The position numbers and the translations under genes are program-made. A stretch of 64,000 bases of DNA from Vanilla planifolia. Lineage: Eukaryota; Streptophyta; Magnoliopsida; Asparagales; Orchidaceae. Location: NCBI GenBank assembly GCA_023846275.1, contig JAIUJO010000084.1, positions 605,487-669,486 of the forward strand, in the 5' to 3' direction. The notes beneath the pieces were generated by a model, which was not told the origin of the DNA, did no database searches, and was given only the letters and a program-made list of their open reading frames with translations. Shown piece after piece: positions 22,440 to 36,200 of the stretch (the stretch's first letter is position 1; each line of letters starts with the position of its first letter).

Positions 22440-24520
22440 AGTAGAATTAGGTTAAGTAAGACTAGGCTAGGCTAGAGTATAATAAAGCAGAGTAGAGAAG
22501 AGTAGAGAGGAGCTTAGTAGAGAAGAGCAGAGTTGAGCATAGTAAGGTTTGGCTAAGGTAGGCTAGGCTAAGAAAGGCTAGGCTAGGCTAGCTAAGCTAA
22601 GCTAGAGTATAGTAGAGTAGAGTAGAGCTAGGTTAGGCAAGGCTTGGCTAGGCTAAGTTAGAATATAACAGAGTAGAGTAGAGTAGTATAGAGTAGAGCT
22701 AGGCTAGGCTAGGGTAGGCTAAGCAAGGATAGGCTAGAGTATAATAGAGTATTGTAGAGTAGAGCTTTGTTAGTCTAGGTTAGGCTAGGTTAGGCTAGGC
22801 TAGAATAGAGTAGACTAGAGTAGAGAAGAGCAGAGTAGAACAGAGTAAAGAACAAATCAGTAGAGCAGAGGAGAACAGAGAAGAATGAACCAGGGCAAAG
22901 AAGAATAGTGTAGAAAAAATAATGTTAGGTTAGACTAAGCTAGGCTAGGTTAGCCAAACTTAGAATAGAGTAGAGTAGAATTGAGTAGATTAGACTAAAG
23001 TAAAGTAGAGTAGAGTAGAGTATTGTAGAGTAGAGTAGAGCTAGATTAAGCTAGGGTAGGCTAGGTTAGGCTAAGCAAAGTTAGGTTAAGCTCGAGTAGA
23101 GTAATGTATAGTAGAGTAGTGTTGAGTAGCGCTAGGTTAAGTTATGCTAGGCAAAGCTGGGCTTGGCTAAAGTGAAGTAGAGCAAAGTAGAGCAGAGCAA
23201 AGTACAATAAAGTAAAGTAGAGCAAAGTAGAGTAGAGTAGAGCAGAGTAGAGCATAGTAGAATAGAGCAAGGTTAGGTTTGCCTAAGTTAGGCAAGGCTA
23301 GGCTAGAGTCGAGTAGAGTAGAGTAGAGTAGAGCTAGTTAGGTTAGGCTAGTTTAGGCTAGAGTAGAGTAGATTATAGTAGAGCCGAGCAGACCAGAGTA
23401 GGGAAGAGATGAGTAGAGCAGAAAAGAGTAGAGCAGAGTAGAGTGGAGCAGAGTAGAGTAAAGCAGAGCAGAGTTAGGTTAGGCTAGGCTAGGTAAAACA
23501 AGAGTAAAGTAGACTACAGTAGAGTAGAGTCGAGTAGAGTAGAGTAGAGCTTGGTTAGGCTAGGGTAAACCAAGCTAGGCTAAACAAGGCTAGAGTAGAG
23601 TAGATTAGAGTAGAGCATAGTAGAGCAGAGTAGAGTAGCATATAGATGAGCAGAGTAGAGTAGAGTAGAGCTCGATTAGGCTTGGCTAGTTTAGGCTAGG
23701 CTAGGTTAGAGTAGGGTAGAGAAGAGCAAAGCAAAGCAAAGCAGAATAGAGCATAGCAAAGAAGATAAGTGAATAGTAGAGTAAAGTAGAGCATAGTAAA
23801 GTAGAGTAGAGTAGAGAAAAGTAGAGCAGGGTAGAGTAGAGGAGCAGAGTAGAACAAAGCATAGTAGAGCTAGGTTAGGATAAGCTATGTTATGCTAGGC
23901 TTGGGAGGGCTAGGTTAGAGTAGAGTAGACCAAATAAGTGTAGAGTAAAGTAGAGTAGATTATAGTAGAGTAGAGTCGAGTATAGTAGAGCTAGGTTAGG
24001 TTAGGATTTGTTAGGGTAGGCTGGGCTAGGCTTGAGTCGAGTAGAGTGGATCTAGTTAGGATATGCTTGGTAGGCTAGGCTAGAGTTTAATAGAGTATAG
24101 TAGAGTACAGTAGAGTAGCGCAGAGAGAGCAAAGAAGAGTAAAGTAGAGTAAAGCATAGTAGAGCAGAGCAGAGTAGAGTAAAGTTTGGTTAGGCTAAGC
24201 AAGGCTAGGGTAGAGTTGAGTAGAGTAGTGTAGAGCTAGTTTAGGCTACACTAGACTAGGTTAAGTCAAAATAGAGTAGAGTAGAGTAAAGCAGAGTAGA
24301 GTAGAGCAAACTAAAGCAGAGTGGAATAGCTTAAAGTAGATTAGAATAGAAGAGATTATAGTAGACAAAAGTAGAGCAGAGTATGGCAGAGCAGATTAGA
24401 ATAGAGCAGAATAGAGTAGAGTAGAGCAGAGTAAAGTTAAGCTAAGCTATGCTATGCTAGGCTAGGTTAGGCTTGGCTAGGCTATAGTAGAGTAGAGTAG
24501 AGTGGAGTAGAGTAGAGTAG
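22440..24520 (+). repeat. Higher-order repeat of about 2.0-2.1 kb, copy 1
   Basis: Rare words in this segment recur in the same order in the next segment. They are GAGCTTAGTAGAGAAGAGCA (from 22510), AACAAATCAG (22851), TAGCATATAGATGAG (23636), a GGCTTGGGAGGGCTAGG-type cassette (about 23905), GTAGGCTAGGCTAGAGTTTA (about 24070) and AGAGATTATAGTAGAC (about 24350). Offsets to copy 2 fall from about 2121 to 2000 bp through small indels. Edges are approximate. Confidence 0.8.
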
Positions 24521-26200
24521 AGCTATGTAAGGCTAAGCTAGGCTAAGCTAGAGTATAGTAGAGTAGAGCAGAGTAGAGAAGACTAGAGGGGAGCTTAGTA
24601 GAGAAGAGCATTGTAGAGCATAGTAGAGTAGAGAAGAGTAATATAGAGTAGAGTTGAGCATAGTGAGGTTTGGCTAAGCCAGTCTAGGCTAGGCTAAGCT
24701 ATGCAAGAGTAGAGTAGAGTAGAGTAGAGCTAAGTTAGGCGATGCTAGGCTAAGCTAAGTCAAAATATAGTAGAGTAGAGTAAAGTAGAGTTGAGTAGTA
24801 TAGAGTAGAGCTAGGGTAAGCTAGGGTAGGCTAGGCAAGGCTAGGCAAGGCTAGGCTATAGTAGAGTAGAGTATTCTATAGTAGAGCTTTGTTAGTCTAG
24901 GCTAGGCTAGGTTAGGCTAGCTAGAATAGAGTAGAGTAGAGTATAGTAAAGCAAAGTAGAACTGAATAAAGAACAAATGAGTAGCATAGAGCAGAATAGA
25001 GAAGAGTAAAGCAGAGCCAAGAAGAATAGTGCAGAACAGAGTAATGTTAGGTTAGGTTAAGCTAGGCTAGGTTAACCTAAGTTAGAATAGAGTAGAGCAG
25101 AAAAGAGTAGATTAGAGTAGAGTCAAGTAGAATATAGTAGAGAAGAGTAGAGTATAGTAGAGTAGAGTAGAGCTAGGTTAAGCTAGGCTAGGCTAGGTTA
25201 GGCTATGCAAGGTTAGGCTAAGCCCGAGTAGAGTACAATAACGTAGAGTAGTGATGAGTAGTCCTAGGTTAAGTTATGCTAAGCTAGGCTAGGCTTGGCT
25301 AAAGTAAAGTAGAGTAGAGCATAGCATAGCAAAGTACACTAAAGTAGAGCAAAATAGAGTAGAGTAGAGCACAGTAGAGCATAGTAGAACAGAGCAAGGT
25401 TAGCTTGGGCTTGGTTAGGAATGGCTAGGCTAGGCTAGAGTCGAGTAGAGTAGAGTAGAGTAAAGTAGAGGTAGTTAGGTTAGGCTAGGCTCGGCTAGAA
25501 TAGAGTAGAGTAGAGTAGAGTAGAATAGAGTTGAGTAGAGTAGAGCAGGGATGAGTAGAGTAGAGTAGAGCAGAGAAGTGCAGAGCAGAGTAGAGTAGAG
25601 TAGAGTAGAGTAGAGTAAAGTAGAGCAGATTATAGTAGCATAGAAATGAGTAGAGTAGAGCAGAGCTCGATTAGGCTTGGGTAGTCGAGGCTAGGCTAGG
25701 TTAGATTAGGGTAGAGTAGAGTAGAGCAAAGTAAAGTAGAGCAGAACAGAGTAGAGAAGATAAGTGAAGAGTAGAGTATAATAGAGCATAGTAAAGTAGA
25801 GTAGAGTGGAGAGAAGCATAGCATAGTAGTGGAGCAGAGTAGAGGAAAGCATAGTAGAGCAAGGTTATGCTAAGTTATACGATGCTAGGCTTGGGTGGGC
25901 TAGGTTAGAGTAGAGTAGAGTAAACCAAAGCAGAATAGAGTGGAGTAGAGTAGAGTATAGTAGAGTAGAGTCGAGTAGAGTGATGCTAGGTTAAGATTTG
26001 CTTGGTAGGCTATGCTAAAGTTTAGTGTAAAGCAGAATAAAGTAAAGCAAAGTAAAGTAGAGTAGAGCACAGTAGAGTAGAGTAGAACAAAAGAGATTAA
26101 TATAGAAAAAAGTAGAGCAGAGTAGGGCAGAGCAGAGTAGAGTAGAGCAGAGCAGAGTATAGCAGTGCAAAGAAAAGTTAAGCTAAGCTAGGTTAGAGTA
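24521..26200 (+). repeat. Higher-order repeat of about 2 kb, copy 2
   Basis: It repeats the marker words of copy 1 in order: GAGCTTAGTAGAGAAGAGCA (from 24591), AACAAATGAG (24972), TAGCATAGAAATGAG (25636), GGCTTGGGTGGGCTAGG, GGTAGGCTATGC with AGTTTAGTGT (about 26010) and AGAGATTAATATAG (about 26093). It lacks part of the 3' third of copy 1 and is therefore shorter. Confidence 0.8.
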
Positions 26201-26209
26201 GAGTAGAGC

Positions 26210-27205
26210 ACTAGGCTAGGCTAGAGTCAAGTAGAGTTAAGTAGAGTTGAGTAGAGCTAGTTAAGTTAGGCTAGGCTAGGCTAGGCTAAGCTAGAGTAGA
26301 GTAGAGTAGAGTAGAGTAGAGCTGAGTAGAGCAGAGTAGAGAAGAGATGAGTAGAGAAGAGTAGAGCACAAAAGAGTAGAGCAAAGTAGAGCAGAGTAGA
26401 GCATAGTAGAGTAAAGTAAAGTAGAGCTAGGTTAGCCTAGGCTATGTTAGAGTAGAGTAGAGTAGACTAGAATAGAGTAGAGTAAAGTAGAGCTTCATTA
26501 GCTAAGGTAAACCAAGCTAGGCTAAATTAGGCTTGAGTAGAGAAAATTAGAGTAGAGTTAAGTAGAGTAGAGTAGAGCAGAGCAGAGTAGAGTAGCATAT
26601 AGATGCTTAGTGTAAAGCAGAGCTCGATTAGTCTTGGCTAGGTTAGAGTAGGGTAGAGTAGAGCAGAGCAAAGCAAAGCAGAGTAGAGTAGAGCAGAGAA
26701 GACAAGTGAAGAGCAGAGTAGACTAGAGCATATTAAAGTAGAGTAGAGTAGAGAAAAGCTGAGCAGAGCAGAGCAGAGGAGTAGAGTGGAGCAAAGCATA
26801 GTAGAGCTAGGTTAGGCTAAGCTATACTACGCTAGGTTTGAGAGGGCTAGGTTAGAGTATAGTAGAGTTGACCAAAGTAGAGCCGAGTAGAGTAGAGTAT
26901 AGTAGAGTATAGTGGAGTCGAGTAGAGTAGAGGTAGGTTATGCTAGGATAGGTTAGACTAGGCTGGGCTAGGCTATAATAGAGTAGAGTGGAGTTAGGCT
27001 AGGATTTGGTTGGTAGGCTAGGCTAGAGTTTAATGTAAAGTAGAGCAGAGTAAAACAAAGTAAAGCAGAGTAGAGCAGAGAAGAGTAGTATAGAACAGTA
27101 GAGATTATAGTGGAAAAAATTAGAACAGAGTAGGATAGAGCAGAGTAGAGTAGAGCAGAGCAGAGTAGAGAAAAAGAGAGCAAAGTTAAGCTAAGCTAGG
27201 CTATG
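26210..27205 (+). repeat. Higher-order repeat, partial copy 3 (about 1 kb)
   Basis: It carries only the second half of the unit, starting near the GGCTAGAGTC marker. It includes TAGCATATAGATG (26593), GGTTTGAGAGGGCTAGG (about 26842), TTGGTAGGCTAGG with AGTTTAATG, and AGAGATTATAGTGG (about 27090), then AAGTTAAGCTAAGCTAGG as at the end of the other two copies. Copies 2 and 3 share the GTGTAAAG word after AGTTTA, which copy 1 lacks, so copy 3 is closer to copy 2. Confidence 0.75.
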
Positions 27206-30200
27206 CTAGGCTAGGCAAGAGTAGAGTAGAGTAGAGTAGAGCTATGTTAGGCTAAACTAGGCTAGGATATAATACAATAGAGTAGTGTAGAGTATAGTAG
27301 AGTAGAGGAGAGCAAAGTAGGGTAGGATAGGGCAAAGTAGAGAAAAATGAAGCAAAGTAGAACAGAGCTACGTTTGGCTAGGATAAGGTAGGCTAGGTTA
27401 GGCTACGCAAGTTGAGAGTAGAGTATAGTAGAATAGAGTTTGGTTAAGTTAAGCTAGGCTAGAGCACAGTAGAATAGAGTAGAGTAGAACAGAGAATAGT
27501 AGAACATAATAGAGTAGTGTAGAGCAAAGCAGTGTCGATGACAGCCTAACATAGTTAGGTTAGGCTTAGCTAGGCAAGGCTAGGCTAGGCAAGGCTAATC
27601 TAGGCTAGAGTAGAGTAGAGTAGAGTAGAGCTAGGTTAGGCTAGGTTAGGCTATGTTAGGCTAAGCTAGGTTAGAGTAGTATAGAGCACTACAGAGCTCA
27701 GTTAGGTTATGCTTGCCTAGGCTAAGCTAGGTTAGGTTATGATAGAGTGGAGTAGAGTAGAGCAGAGTAGAGTAGGGCTCAGTTAAGCTAGGCTAGGCTA
27801 GGAAAGGAAAGGTTAGAGTGGAGTAGGGTAGAATAGAGTAGAGTAAAGCAGAGAAGAGCATAATGGAGTAGAGCTGAGAAGAGTAGAGTAGAACAGAGTA
27901 GAGTGAGCAGAGTAGAGAAGAGTAGAGTAGAGTAGAGTCTAGCAGAGTAAAGTAGAGTAGAGTAGAGAAAAGTAGAGCTGGGTTAGGCAAAGCTAGGCTA
28001 GCTTTGAGTAGAGTAGAGAAGTGCAGAGTATAGTAGAGTAAAGAAGAGTAAACTAGTGTATAATAAAGTACAGTAGAGTAGAGTAGAGCAAGGTTAAGCA
28101 AGGCTAGCCTTGGTTAGGTTAGGCTAGAGTAGAGTGGGTAGAGTTTAGTGGAGTAGAATAGAGCTAGGTTTGGTTAGGCTAACCTAGGCAAAGTTAGGCT
28201 AGGTTTGGCCAGGCTAAGCTAGGTAGGGCTATGCTTTGCTAAAGTAGAGTAGGGTGGAGCATAGCAGAGAAGAGTAGAGTAGAGACAAGCAAAGTAGAGT
28301 AGAGTAGAGATGAGCAGAGCAGAGTGGCATAGAACAGAGTAGAGCTAAGTTAGGCTAGGCTAGGTTAGGTTAGCCTAGAGTTGTGTAGAGTACAGTAAAG
28401 CTAGGTTAGGATAGGTTAGGCTAGGCCAGAGTAGAGTAGTGTAGAGTAGAGTAGGCTAGAGTAGAGTAGAGTAGAGTAAAGCAGAGCAGAGCAGAGCAGG
28501 GTGTAGTAGAGCAAAGTAAGGTAGACAAGAGTAGAGTGAGCTAAGCAGAGTAGAGCAAAACAAGGTTTGGCTAGGTAAGGCTAAGGCAAAGTAGAGTAGT
28601 GTAGAGCTTGTTTATGCAAGGGCAAGCTCGACTAGGCTAAACTAGGCTATAGTATAGTAGACTATAGAAGAGCAGAGTAGAGCAGAGTAGAGTAGAGCAG
28701 AGCATAGTATATTAGAGCAGAGCAAAGAAGAGCATAGCAGAGTAGTGTAGAGTTAGGTTAGTATAGACTAGGCTAGAGAATAGTAGAGTAGAGCTAAGTT
28801 AGTCTAGGCTAAGTTAAGAAAGAGTTGACTATAGTAGAGTAGAGTAAAGTAGAGTAGAGTAGAGTAGAGTACAGTAAAGCAAAGGGGAGTAGAGTAGAGC
28901 AGAGTAGAGTAGAGTATTGCAAGGTTTGGTTAGGCTAGGCTAGGCGAGGCTAGGCCAGGTTAGGTTAGGCTTGGCTAGAGATGAGTCGAGCAGAGTAGAA
29001 TAGAGCCTGGTAAGGCTAGGCTAGTCTAGGCAAAGGTAATAGGGTTGAGCTTGTTTGAGCAGAGCAAAGTAGAGCAGAGTATAGTAGAGTAGAGCAAGGT
29101 TAAGCTTGGTTAGGCTAGGATAGGCTTGGTTGGCCTGGATAGGCTTGGCTAAAGTAAAGTATTATAGAGTAGAGTAGAGTAGAGTATAATAGAGCTAGGT
29201 TAGGTTATGCAAGGCTATAGTATAATAGAGTAGAGTAGAGTAGAGCAAAGAAGAGAAGAGTAGAGCAGAGTAGAGTAGAACAGAGCAGACTAGAGCAAAG
29301 TTAGCCTATGTATGCTAGAGTAGGCTCGACTAGGCCAGGCTAGGCTAGAGTAGAGTAGAGTAGAGTATAATATAGATTTGTTATGCTAGGCTAGCTAGGT
29401 TAAAGTAGAGTAGAGTAGAGAAGATTGGAGTAGAGTAATGTAGACTAGAGCTAGGTTAGGCTAGGCTAGGAAAGGCAAGGCTTGGCTAGAGTAGAGAAGA
29501 GTGGAGTAGAGTATAGTAAAGTAGAGCAAGGTTAGGTTAGGCTAGGCTAAGCTAAAGTAGAGAAGATTAGAATCCAGTAGAGGAGAGTAGAGCAGGGCTT
29601 TGTAGAGTAGAGTAGAGCAAAGTAGAGCTGAGCTGAGTTGAGTAGAGCAAAGCAGAGTAGAGTGGAGCAAAGTAGGGTAGAGTAGAGTAGAAAAGTGCAA
29701 AATAGACTAGAGCAGAGTATAGTAGAGCATAGTAGAGCAGAGCTAGGTTATGTTAGGCTAGGCTAGTCTAGGCTAGGCTTTAGTAGAGTAGAGTAGAGTA
29801 AAGTAGAGTAGGGCTAGGTTAGGATAGGCTAGGCTAGGATAAGTTAGAATAGAGTAGAGTAAGAGCTTAGTGGAGTAGAGTAGAGCAAAGTAAAGCAGAG
29901 TATAATAGAGTAGAGCAGAGTAGAGTAGAGCAAAGTAGAGTAAGATTTGGTTAGGTTAGGTAAGACTAGAGTAGAGTAGAGTAGAGTAGAGCTATGTTTG
30001 ACTAAGCTAGGCTAGGGTTGGTTAGGCTATGTTAAAGTAGAGTAGTGTAAAGTATAGTAGAGCTAGGTTAAGCTAGGCTTGGCATGAGTATAGTGGAGAA
30101 GAGTATAGTAGAGTAAAGAAGAGCATAATGGAGCAGAGCAGAGCAGAGAGGACTAGAGTAGAGCAGAGCTAGGTTAGGAATGGCTAGGCTAAAGTATGTT

Positions 30201-33200
30201 AAGCAATAGTAGAGTAGGGTAGAGTAGAGTAGAGTTGATCGAGGTTATGCTTAGCTAAGTTAGGCTAAGTTCGAGTAGAATAGAGTAGAGTAGAGCAGAG
30301 TATAGTAGGCTAGAGTAGAGTAGAGTAAAGTAGAGTAGAGGAAGGTTAGGCTAGGATTGGCTTGGCTTTGTTAGGCTTGAGTAAGCTAGTGTAGGTTAGA
30401 GTATAGTAAATTAGAGTAGAGTAGAGTAGAGTTGAGTAGAGTAGAGTAAAGTAGAGTAGTGCTAGGTTAGGCAAAGGTAGGCTAGACTAAACTAGGGTAG
30501 AATAGAGTAAATAGTAAAGAGGAGTATAGAGTAGAGCAGAGAAGAGTAGAGTAGAGCAGAGTAGTGTAGAGTAGAGTAGAGTAGAGTAGAGTAGAGTAGA
30601 GCAAAGTAGAGTAAAGCAGAGAAAGGTTAGGCTGGGCTAAGCTATGATAGAATAGAGTAGAGTAGAATAGAGTAGAGTAGAATAGAGTAGAGCAAGGTTA
30701 GGCTTAGCTAGGCTAGACTAAGTGATGTTAGAGTGGCTATGCTACACTAAGCTAAGCTAGGCTAGAGCAGAGTAGAGTAGAGTATAGTAGGGCAATATAG
30801 AGTAGAGTAGAGTAAAGCAGAGTATAGTAGAGCAAAAGAGAGCAGAGGAGAGTAAAAAAGAGCAGACTAGAGTATTATAGAGCAGAGCTATATAGAGTAG
30901 AGCTAGGTTTGGGTAAGTTAGGTTAAGCTAGAACAGGTTAGGAAATGTTAGAGTAGAGTAGAGTAGGGTAGAGTATAGTAAAGTAGAGTAGGGTAAAGTA
31001 GATTAGAATAGAGTATAACATAGTAGATAAGAGCAAAGCAGAGTAGAGCTGAGTAGAGAAGAATAGAGTAGGACAGAGTAGAGTAGAGCAGAGAAGAACA
31101 TAGTAGAGCAAAGCAAAGTAGAGTAGAGCATAGTAGAGAAGAGCAGAGTAGTATAGAGTTGAGTAGAGCTAGGTTAGACTAGGCTAGAGTAGAGTAGAGT
31201 AGAGTAAAGCCATGTTGGTTTAGGCTAGGCTAGAGCAGAGTAGAGTAAAGTACAATGGAGTAGAGTAGAGCATAGTAGGGTAGAGTAGAGCAGAGTAGAG
31301 TAGAGCAGAGCAAAGCTAGGTTAGGCTGGCAAGGTTGGTCTAGGCTATGTAACCTTTGCTAGGCTAGAGTATAATAGGGTAGAGTGGAGTAGAGTAGAGT
31401 ATAACTAAGTTTGGTTTGGCTAAGTTGGGCTCGAATAGAGTGGAGTAGAATAGAAAAGTGTAGAGTATAATAGAGTATAGTAGAGTAGAGTATAGTAGAG
31501 CTAGCTTAGCCTAAGCTAAGCTAAGCTAGACTAGGATAGGCTTAGTTAGGCTAGGCTAAGTTAGGCTATGTTAGGCTAGGCTTAGAGTAGAGTAGAGTTG
31601 AGTAGAGTAGAAAAGAGTAGAGTAGAGTAGAGTGGTGTAGAGTAGTGTAGAGTGGAGTAGCACAGAGCATTACAGAGCAAAGTAGAGAAGAGAAAAACAG
31701 AGCAAAATAGAGCAAAGTAGAAAAGAGCAGAGTAGAGTAAAGCAAGGTCAGGTTAAGGTAGGCTGGGTTAAATTAGAGTAGAGTAGAACAGAGCAGAATA
31801 AAGTAGAGTATAGTAGAGTATGGTAGAGTACAATAGAGTAAAGCTAAGTTTGGCTAGGCTAGGTTAACTAGGCAAAAGTAGAGTAGAGTAGAGTAGAGCT
31901 AGGTTAGGTTTGTCTGTAGTAGGCTAGGATAGGCTAGAGTAGAGCAGAGTAGAGTAGAGCATAACAGAGTAGAGCAGAGCAGAGAAGAGCAGAGCAGAGT
32001 AAAGTAGAGTATAGCAGAGAAGAGTGGAGCAGAGTAGAGTAGAGCAAAATAGAGTAGAGCTAGGGTAGGTAAGGCTAGGCTAGGCTAGCTAGAGTAGAGC
32101 AGGTTAGAGTAAAGTAGAGAAAGGCTAGGCTAGGCTATGCTAGGCTTTGTTAGAGTTAAGTAGAATGGAATATAATAGATTATAGTAGAGTTGAGTAAAG
32201 TAGAGTAGAGCTAGATTAAGCTAGGTTAAGTTAGGTTAAGCTAAGCTAGAGTAAGCTTAGCTAAGAAAGGCTTGGGTAGAGTAGAATAGAGTAGAGTAGA
32301 GTAGAGTAGAGTGGAGTGGAGCTAGGATAGGCTACGTGAGGCTAGGCTAGGCTAAACAAGGCTAGTGTAGAGTTGAATAGAGTAAAGTAGAGAAGAGGAG
32401 ACGAGAGCAGAGTAGAGAAGAGTAGATTAGTGTAGAGTAGAGCAGAGCAAAGCAGAGCAGTGCAAAGTAGAGTAGAGTAGAGAAAAACAGAGTGGAGCAG
32501 AGCATATCATAGTAGAGTAGAGTAGAGCAAAGCATAATAGAGCAGGATAGAGCTTAGTAAAGTAGAGCTAAGCTAGGCTAGGTTAGAGAAGAGTAGAGTA
32601 GAGTAGGGTAGATTAGAGTAGAATAGAGTAGAGTATAATAGAGTAAAGTAAGGTTAGGCTAGCCGAGGGTTGGCTAGGTTCAACTAGGCTAGGCTAAAAT
32701 AGAGTAGAGTAGATTAGAGAAGAGTAGAGCAGAGTAGAGCAGAGGAGAGTATAGGAGAGAAGAGTAGAGCATAGAAAAGCATAGCAGAGAAGAGCAAAGC
32801 AAAGAAGAGAAGAGTAGAGGAGAGAAGAGGAGAGCATAGTAGAGACGAGCATACCGAAGTAGAGTAGAGATGAGTGGAGCAGAATAGACTCGAGCAGAGA
32901 AGAGAACGGCATAATAAAGCACAACAGAGCAGAGAAGAGTGTAATAGAGTAGAGTAGAGTAGATTAGAGTTGGGTAGAGCTAGGTTAGGCTAGGTTACTC
33001 TAGGTTATGTAGAGCAGAGCAGAGTAGAGTGGAGTATAGTAGAGCTAGGTTAGGCTAAGCCAGGGTAGGGTAGGCTAGGCTATGCGAGAGTAGAGTTGAG
33101 TAGAGCTTGATTAGGCTTGGCAAAGCTAGAGTGCATTAGAGCAGAGTAAAGCAGAGTATAGTAGTGTGGAGCAGAGTAGAGCAGAGTAGAGTAGAGTAGA

Positions 33201-36200
33201 GTGGAGTAGAGCATAGAAGAGTAGATCAAAGTAGAGTAGAGTAGAGTAGAGTTGAGAAGAGGTGAGCTGAGTAGAGCAAAGCAAAGCAGAATAAAGTAAA
33301 GTAGAGCAGAGCTTGGTCATGCTAGGCTAAGCTAGGATAGAGTGAAGTAGAGTAAAGTTAGGTTTTGATGGGAAAGGTTATGTTATGTTTGAGTCGAGTA
33401 GAATAGAGTAGAGTAGAGTAGAGTAGAGTAGAGTAAAATAGAGTAAAGTAGAGCAAAGTTAGGCTGGGCTAGAGTAGAGTAGAGTTGAGTAAAGTATACA
33501 GAGTTGAGTAGAGTAGACTAAAGTAGAGTATAGCAGGGCAGAGTAGAGTATAGTAGAGTAGAACAAAGCAAAACAGAGTGGAGTAGAGAAGAGCAGAGAA
33601 GAGTAGAGAAGCATAAAATAGAGTAAGGAAGAGTAGAGAAAGGTTAGGCTAGGCTAGGTTAGAGTTGAGTAGAGTAGAATAAAGTAATGCAGAGTAGAGT
33701 AGAGCTAAGCTAGGCTAGGCTAGGATAGGCTAGGCCAGGAAAGGTTAGAGTAGAGTATAGAAGAGTAGAGTAGAGTAGAGTAGAGTAGAGTAGAGGAGAA
33801 TATAGTAGAGTGGAGTAGAGTAGAGTAGAGCTAAGTTAGGCTAGGCTAGGCTAAGCTAGAATAGAATTGGTTAGGCAAGGCTAGAGGAGATAAAGTAGAG
33901 CTAGGTTAGGCTAGGCTAGGCTAGAGTAGAGCATAATAGAGTAGAGTAGAGTAGAGTAGAGTAGATCATAGTAGAGTAGTGCAGAATAGTGTAGAGCAAA
34001 ATAGAGTAGACTAGAGTAGAGCAAAGAAAAGTAGAGAAGAGAATAGTAGATCTAGGTTAGGCTAAGTTAAGCTAGGCTTGGCTAGGTTAAAGCAGAGTAG
34101 AGTAGAGTAAAGTAGAGTGGAGTAGAGCATAATTGATCTTGGTTATGCTAGGCAAGGCTAGGCAAAACTAGGTTAGAGTAGACTAGAGTAGAGTAGAGTA
34201 GAGTAGAGTAGAAGAGAGTTGAGTGGGGCAAAGAATAGTAGAGTAGAGAAGAGTAAAGTAGGGTAGAGTAGAGTAGAGTAGAGTAGAGTAGAGTAGAGTA
34301 GAATAGAGTAGAGCTAGATTGGGCAAGGCTAAGCAAAGCTAGTCTTGGCTAGAGTAGAGTAGAGTAGAGCTGTGCTAAGAGCTATGCTAGGTTAGGCTAG
34401 GCTATATTAGCCTAGGTTAGGCTAAGCTATAATAAGCTAGTTTAGGCTAGGCTGTAGTAGTAGAGTACAGTAAAGTTTCGTTAGGCAAGGCTAGCTTGGT
34501 TAGGCTAGGGAAGCTTGGGCTAAAGTAGAGCATAGTAGAGTAGAGCAGAGCAAAGCAAAGTGGAACTTAGTAATGCTAGAGTAATATAGAGTAGAGTTGA
34601 TTAGAGTAGAGGAGAGCAGAGGTGAGTAGAGCAGAGAAGAGAAAAGTAGAGTAGAGTTAGGTTAAGCTGGGCTTGGCTGGGCTAGGCTAGAGTAGAGTAA
34701 AATAGAGTATAGTAGAGCAATGTAGAGTAGAGCTAGGTTTGGTTAGGCTAGGCTAGGCTAAGTTGGAGTAGAGTAGAGTAAAGTATATTAGAGTAGAGTA
34801 GTGTAAAGTAAAGTAAAGTAGAGTAGAGCTAAGTTAGCCTTGGCTAGGTTAGAATAGGGGAGGGAAGGCTAGGAAAGGCTAGAGAAGAGCTAGGTTAGGC
34901 TAGGCTTAACTAAGCAAGAGTATACTATAATAGAGTCAAGTAGAGTAGGTAGAGTAAAGCAAAATAGAATAGAGGACAAAGTAAAGTAAAGCAGAGTAGA
35001 GCAAAGAAGAGTAGAGAAGAGCAAAGTAAATAGAGTAGAGTATAGTAAAGCAAAGAAAATTAGAGTAGAGCTTAGGAGAGTGGAGCAGAGCTAGGTTAGG
35101 CTATGTAGGCTTGGCTAGGCTTGAGAAGTGTAGAGTAAAGTGGAGTAGAGTAGAGTAGAATAGAGCAAAGCAGAGAAAAGTAGAGCAGAGAAGAGCAGAG
35201 TAGAGCAGAGCTGAGCTGAGTGGAGCAGTGTAGTATAAAGGAGAGTGAAGTAGAGTAGAGTAGAGTAGAGTAGAGTACTTCGAAGTAAAGAATATTATAG
35301 TAGAGTAGAGTAGAGTATAGCAAAGTAGAGTAGAGCAAGGTTAGGTTAGGCTATGCTTGGTTAGCCTCAGTTAGGCTAGAGTAGATTAGAGTAGAGTAGA
35401 GCAAAGAAGGGTAGAGTAAAGAAGAGTAGAGTATAGTAGAGCAGAGAAAATAAGATTAGAGTAGAGCAGAGTAGAGTAGAGTAGAGCAAAGCTTGGCTAG
35501 GTTAGGCTAGGATTGGTTAGGCTCAGATAGGCTAAAGTAGAGCTGGGTAGAGTAGAGTAGAGTAGAGTAGGGTAGAACTCAGTTAGGTTAGGTTAGGCTA
35601 GGCTAGGTTAGAGTAGAATAGAGTAGAGTAGAGTAAAGTAGAGTAAAGTAGAGCTAGGTTTGGTTGGATTAAGCTAGTTTAGGCTTGTCTAGGCAAGACT
35701 AGGGTACGCAAGGCTAGGCAAGAGTAGGGAAGAGTAGAGCAGAGTAGAGTAGAGTAGAGACGAGTAGAGTGGAGTAGAGTACAGTACAGTAGAGCAAAGT
35801 TAGGTTAGGCAAGAATAGAATATAGTGGAGTAGAGTAATGTAGAGTAGAGGATAGTAGAGTAGAGTAAAGTAGAGTAGAGCATAGTAGAGTAGAGAAAAG
35901 CAAAGGAAAGTAGTGCTAGGTTAAGCTAGGCTAAGCTAGAGTAGAGTATAATGGAGTAGAGTAAAGTAGAGTAGAGTAGGATAGGGCTAGGTTAAGCTAG
36001 GTTAGGCTAGGCTAAGCCAGGCTAGGTTAAAGTTCAAAGTAGACTAGAGTAGAGTAGAGATGAGTAGAGCAGAGTTGAGTATAGCAAAGAGAAGAAGAGC
36101 AGTGCAGAGCATAGTAGAGCAGAGCAAAGCTATGCTAAGCACAATAGAGCAGAGTGGAGTAGAGTAGAATAGAATAGTGCTAGATTAGGCTAGGCTAGGC

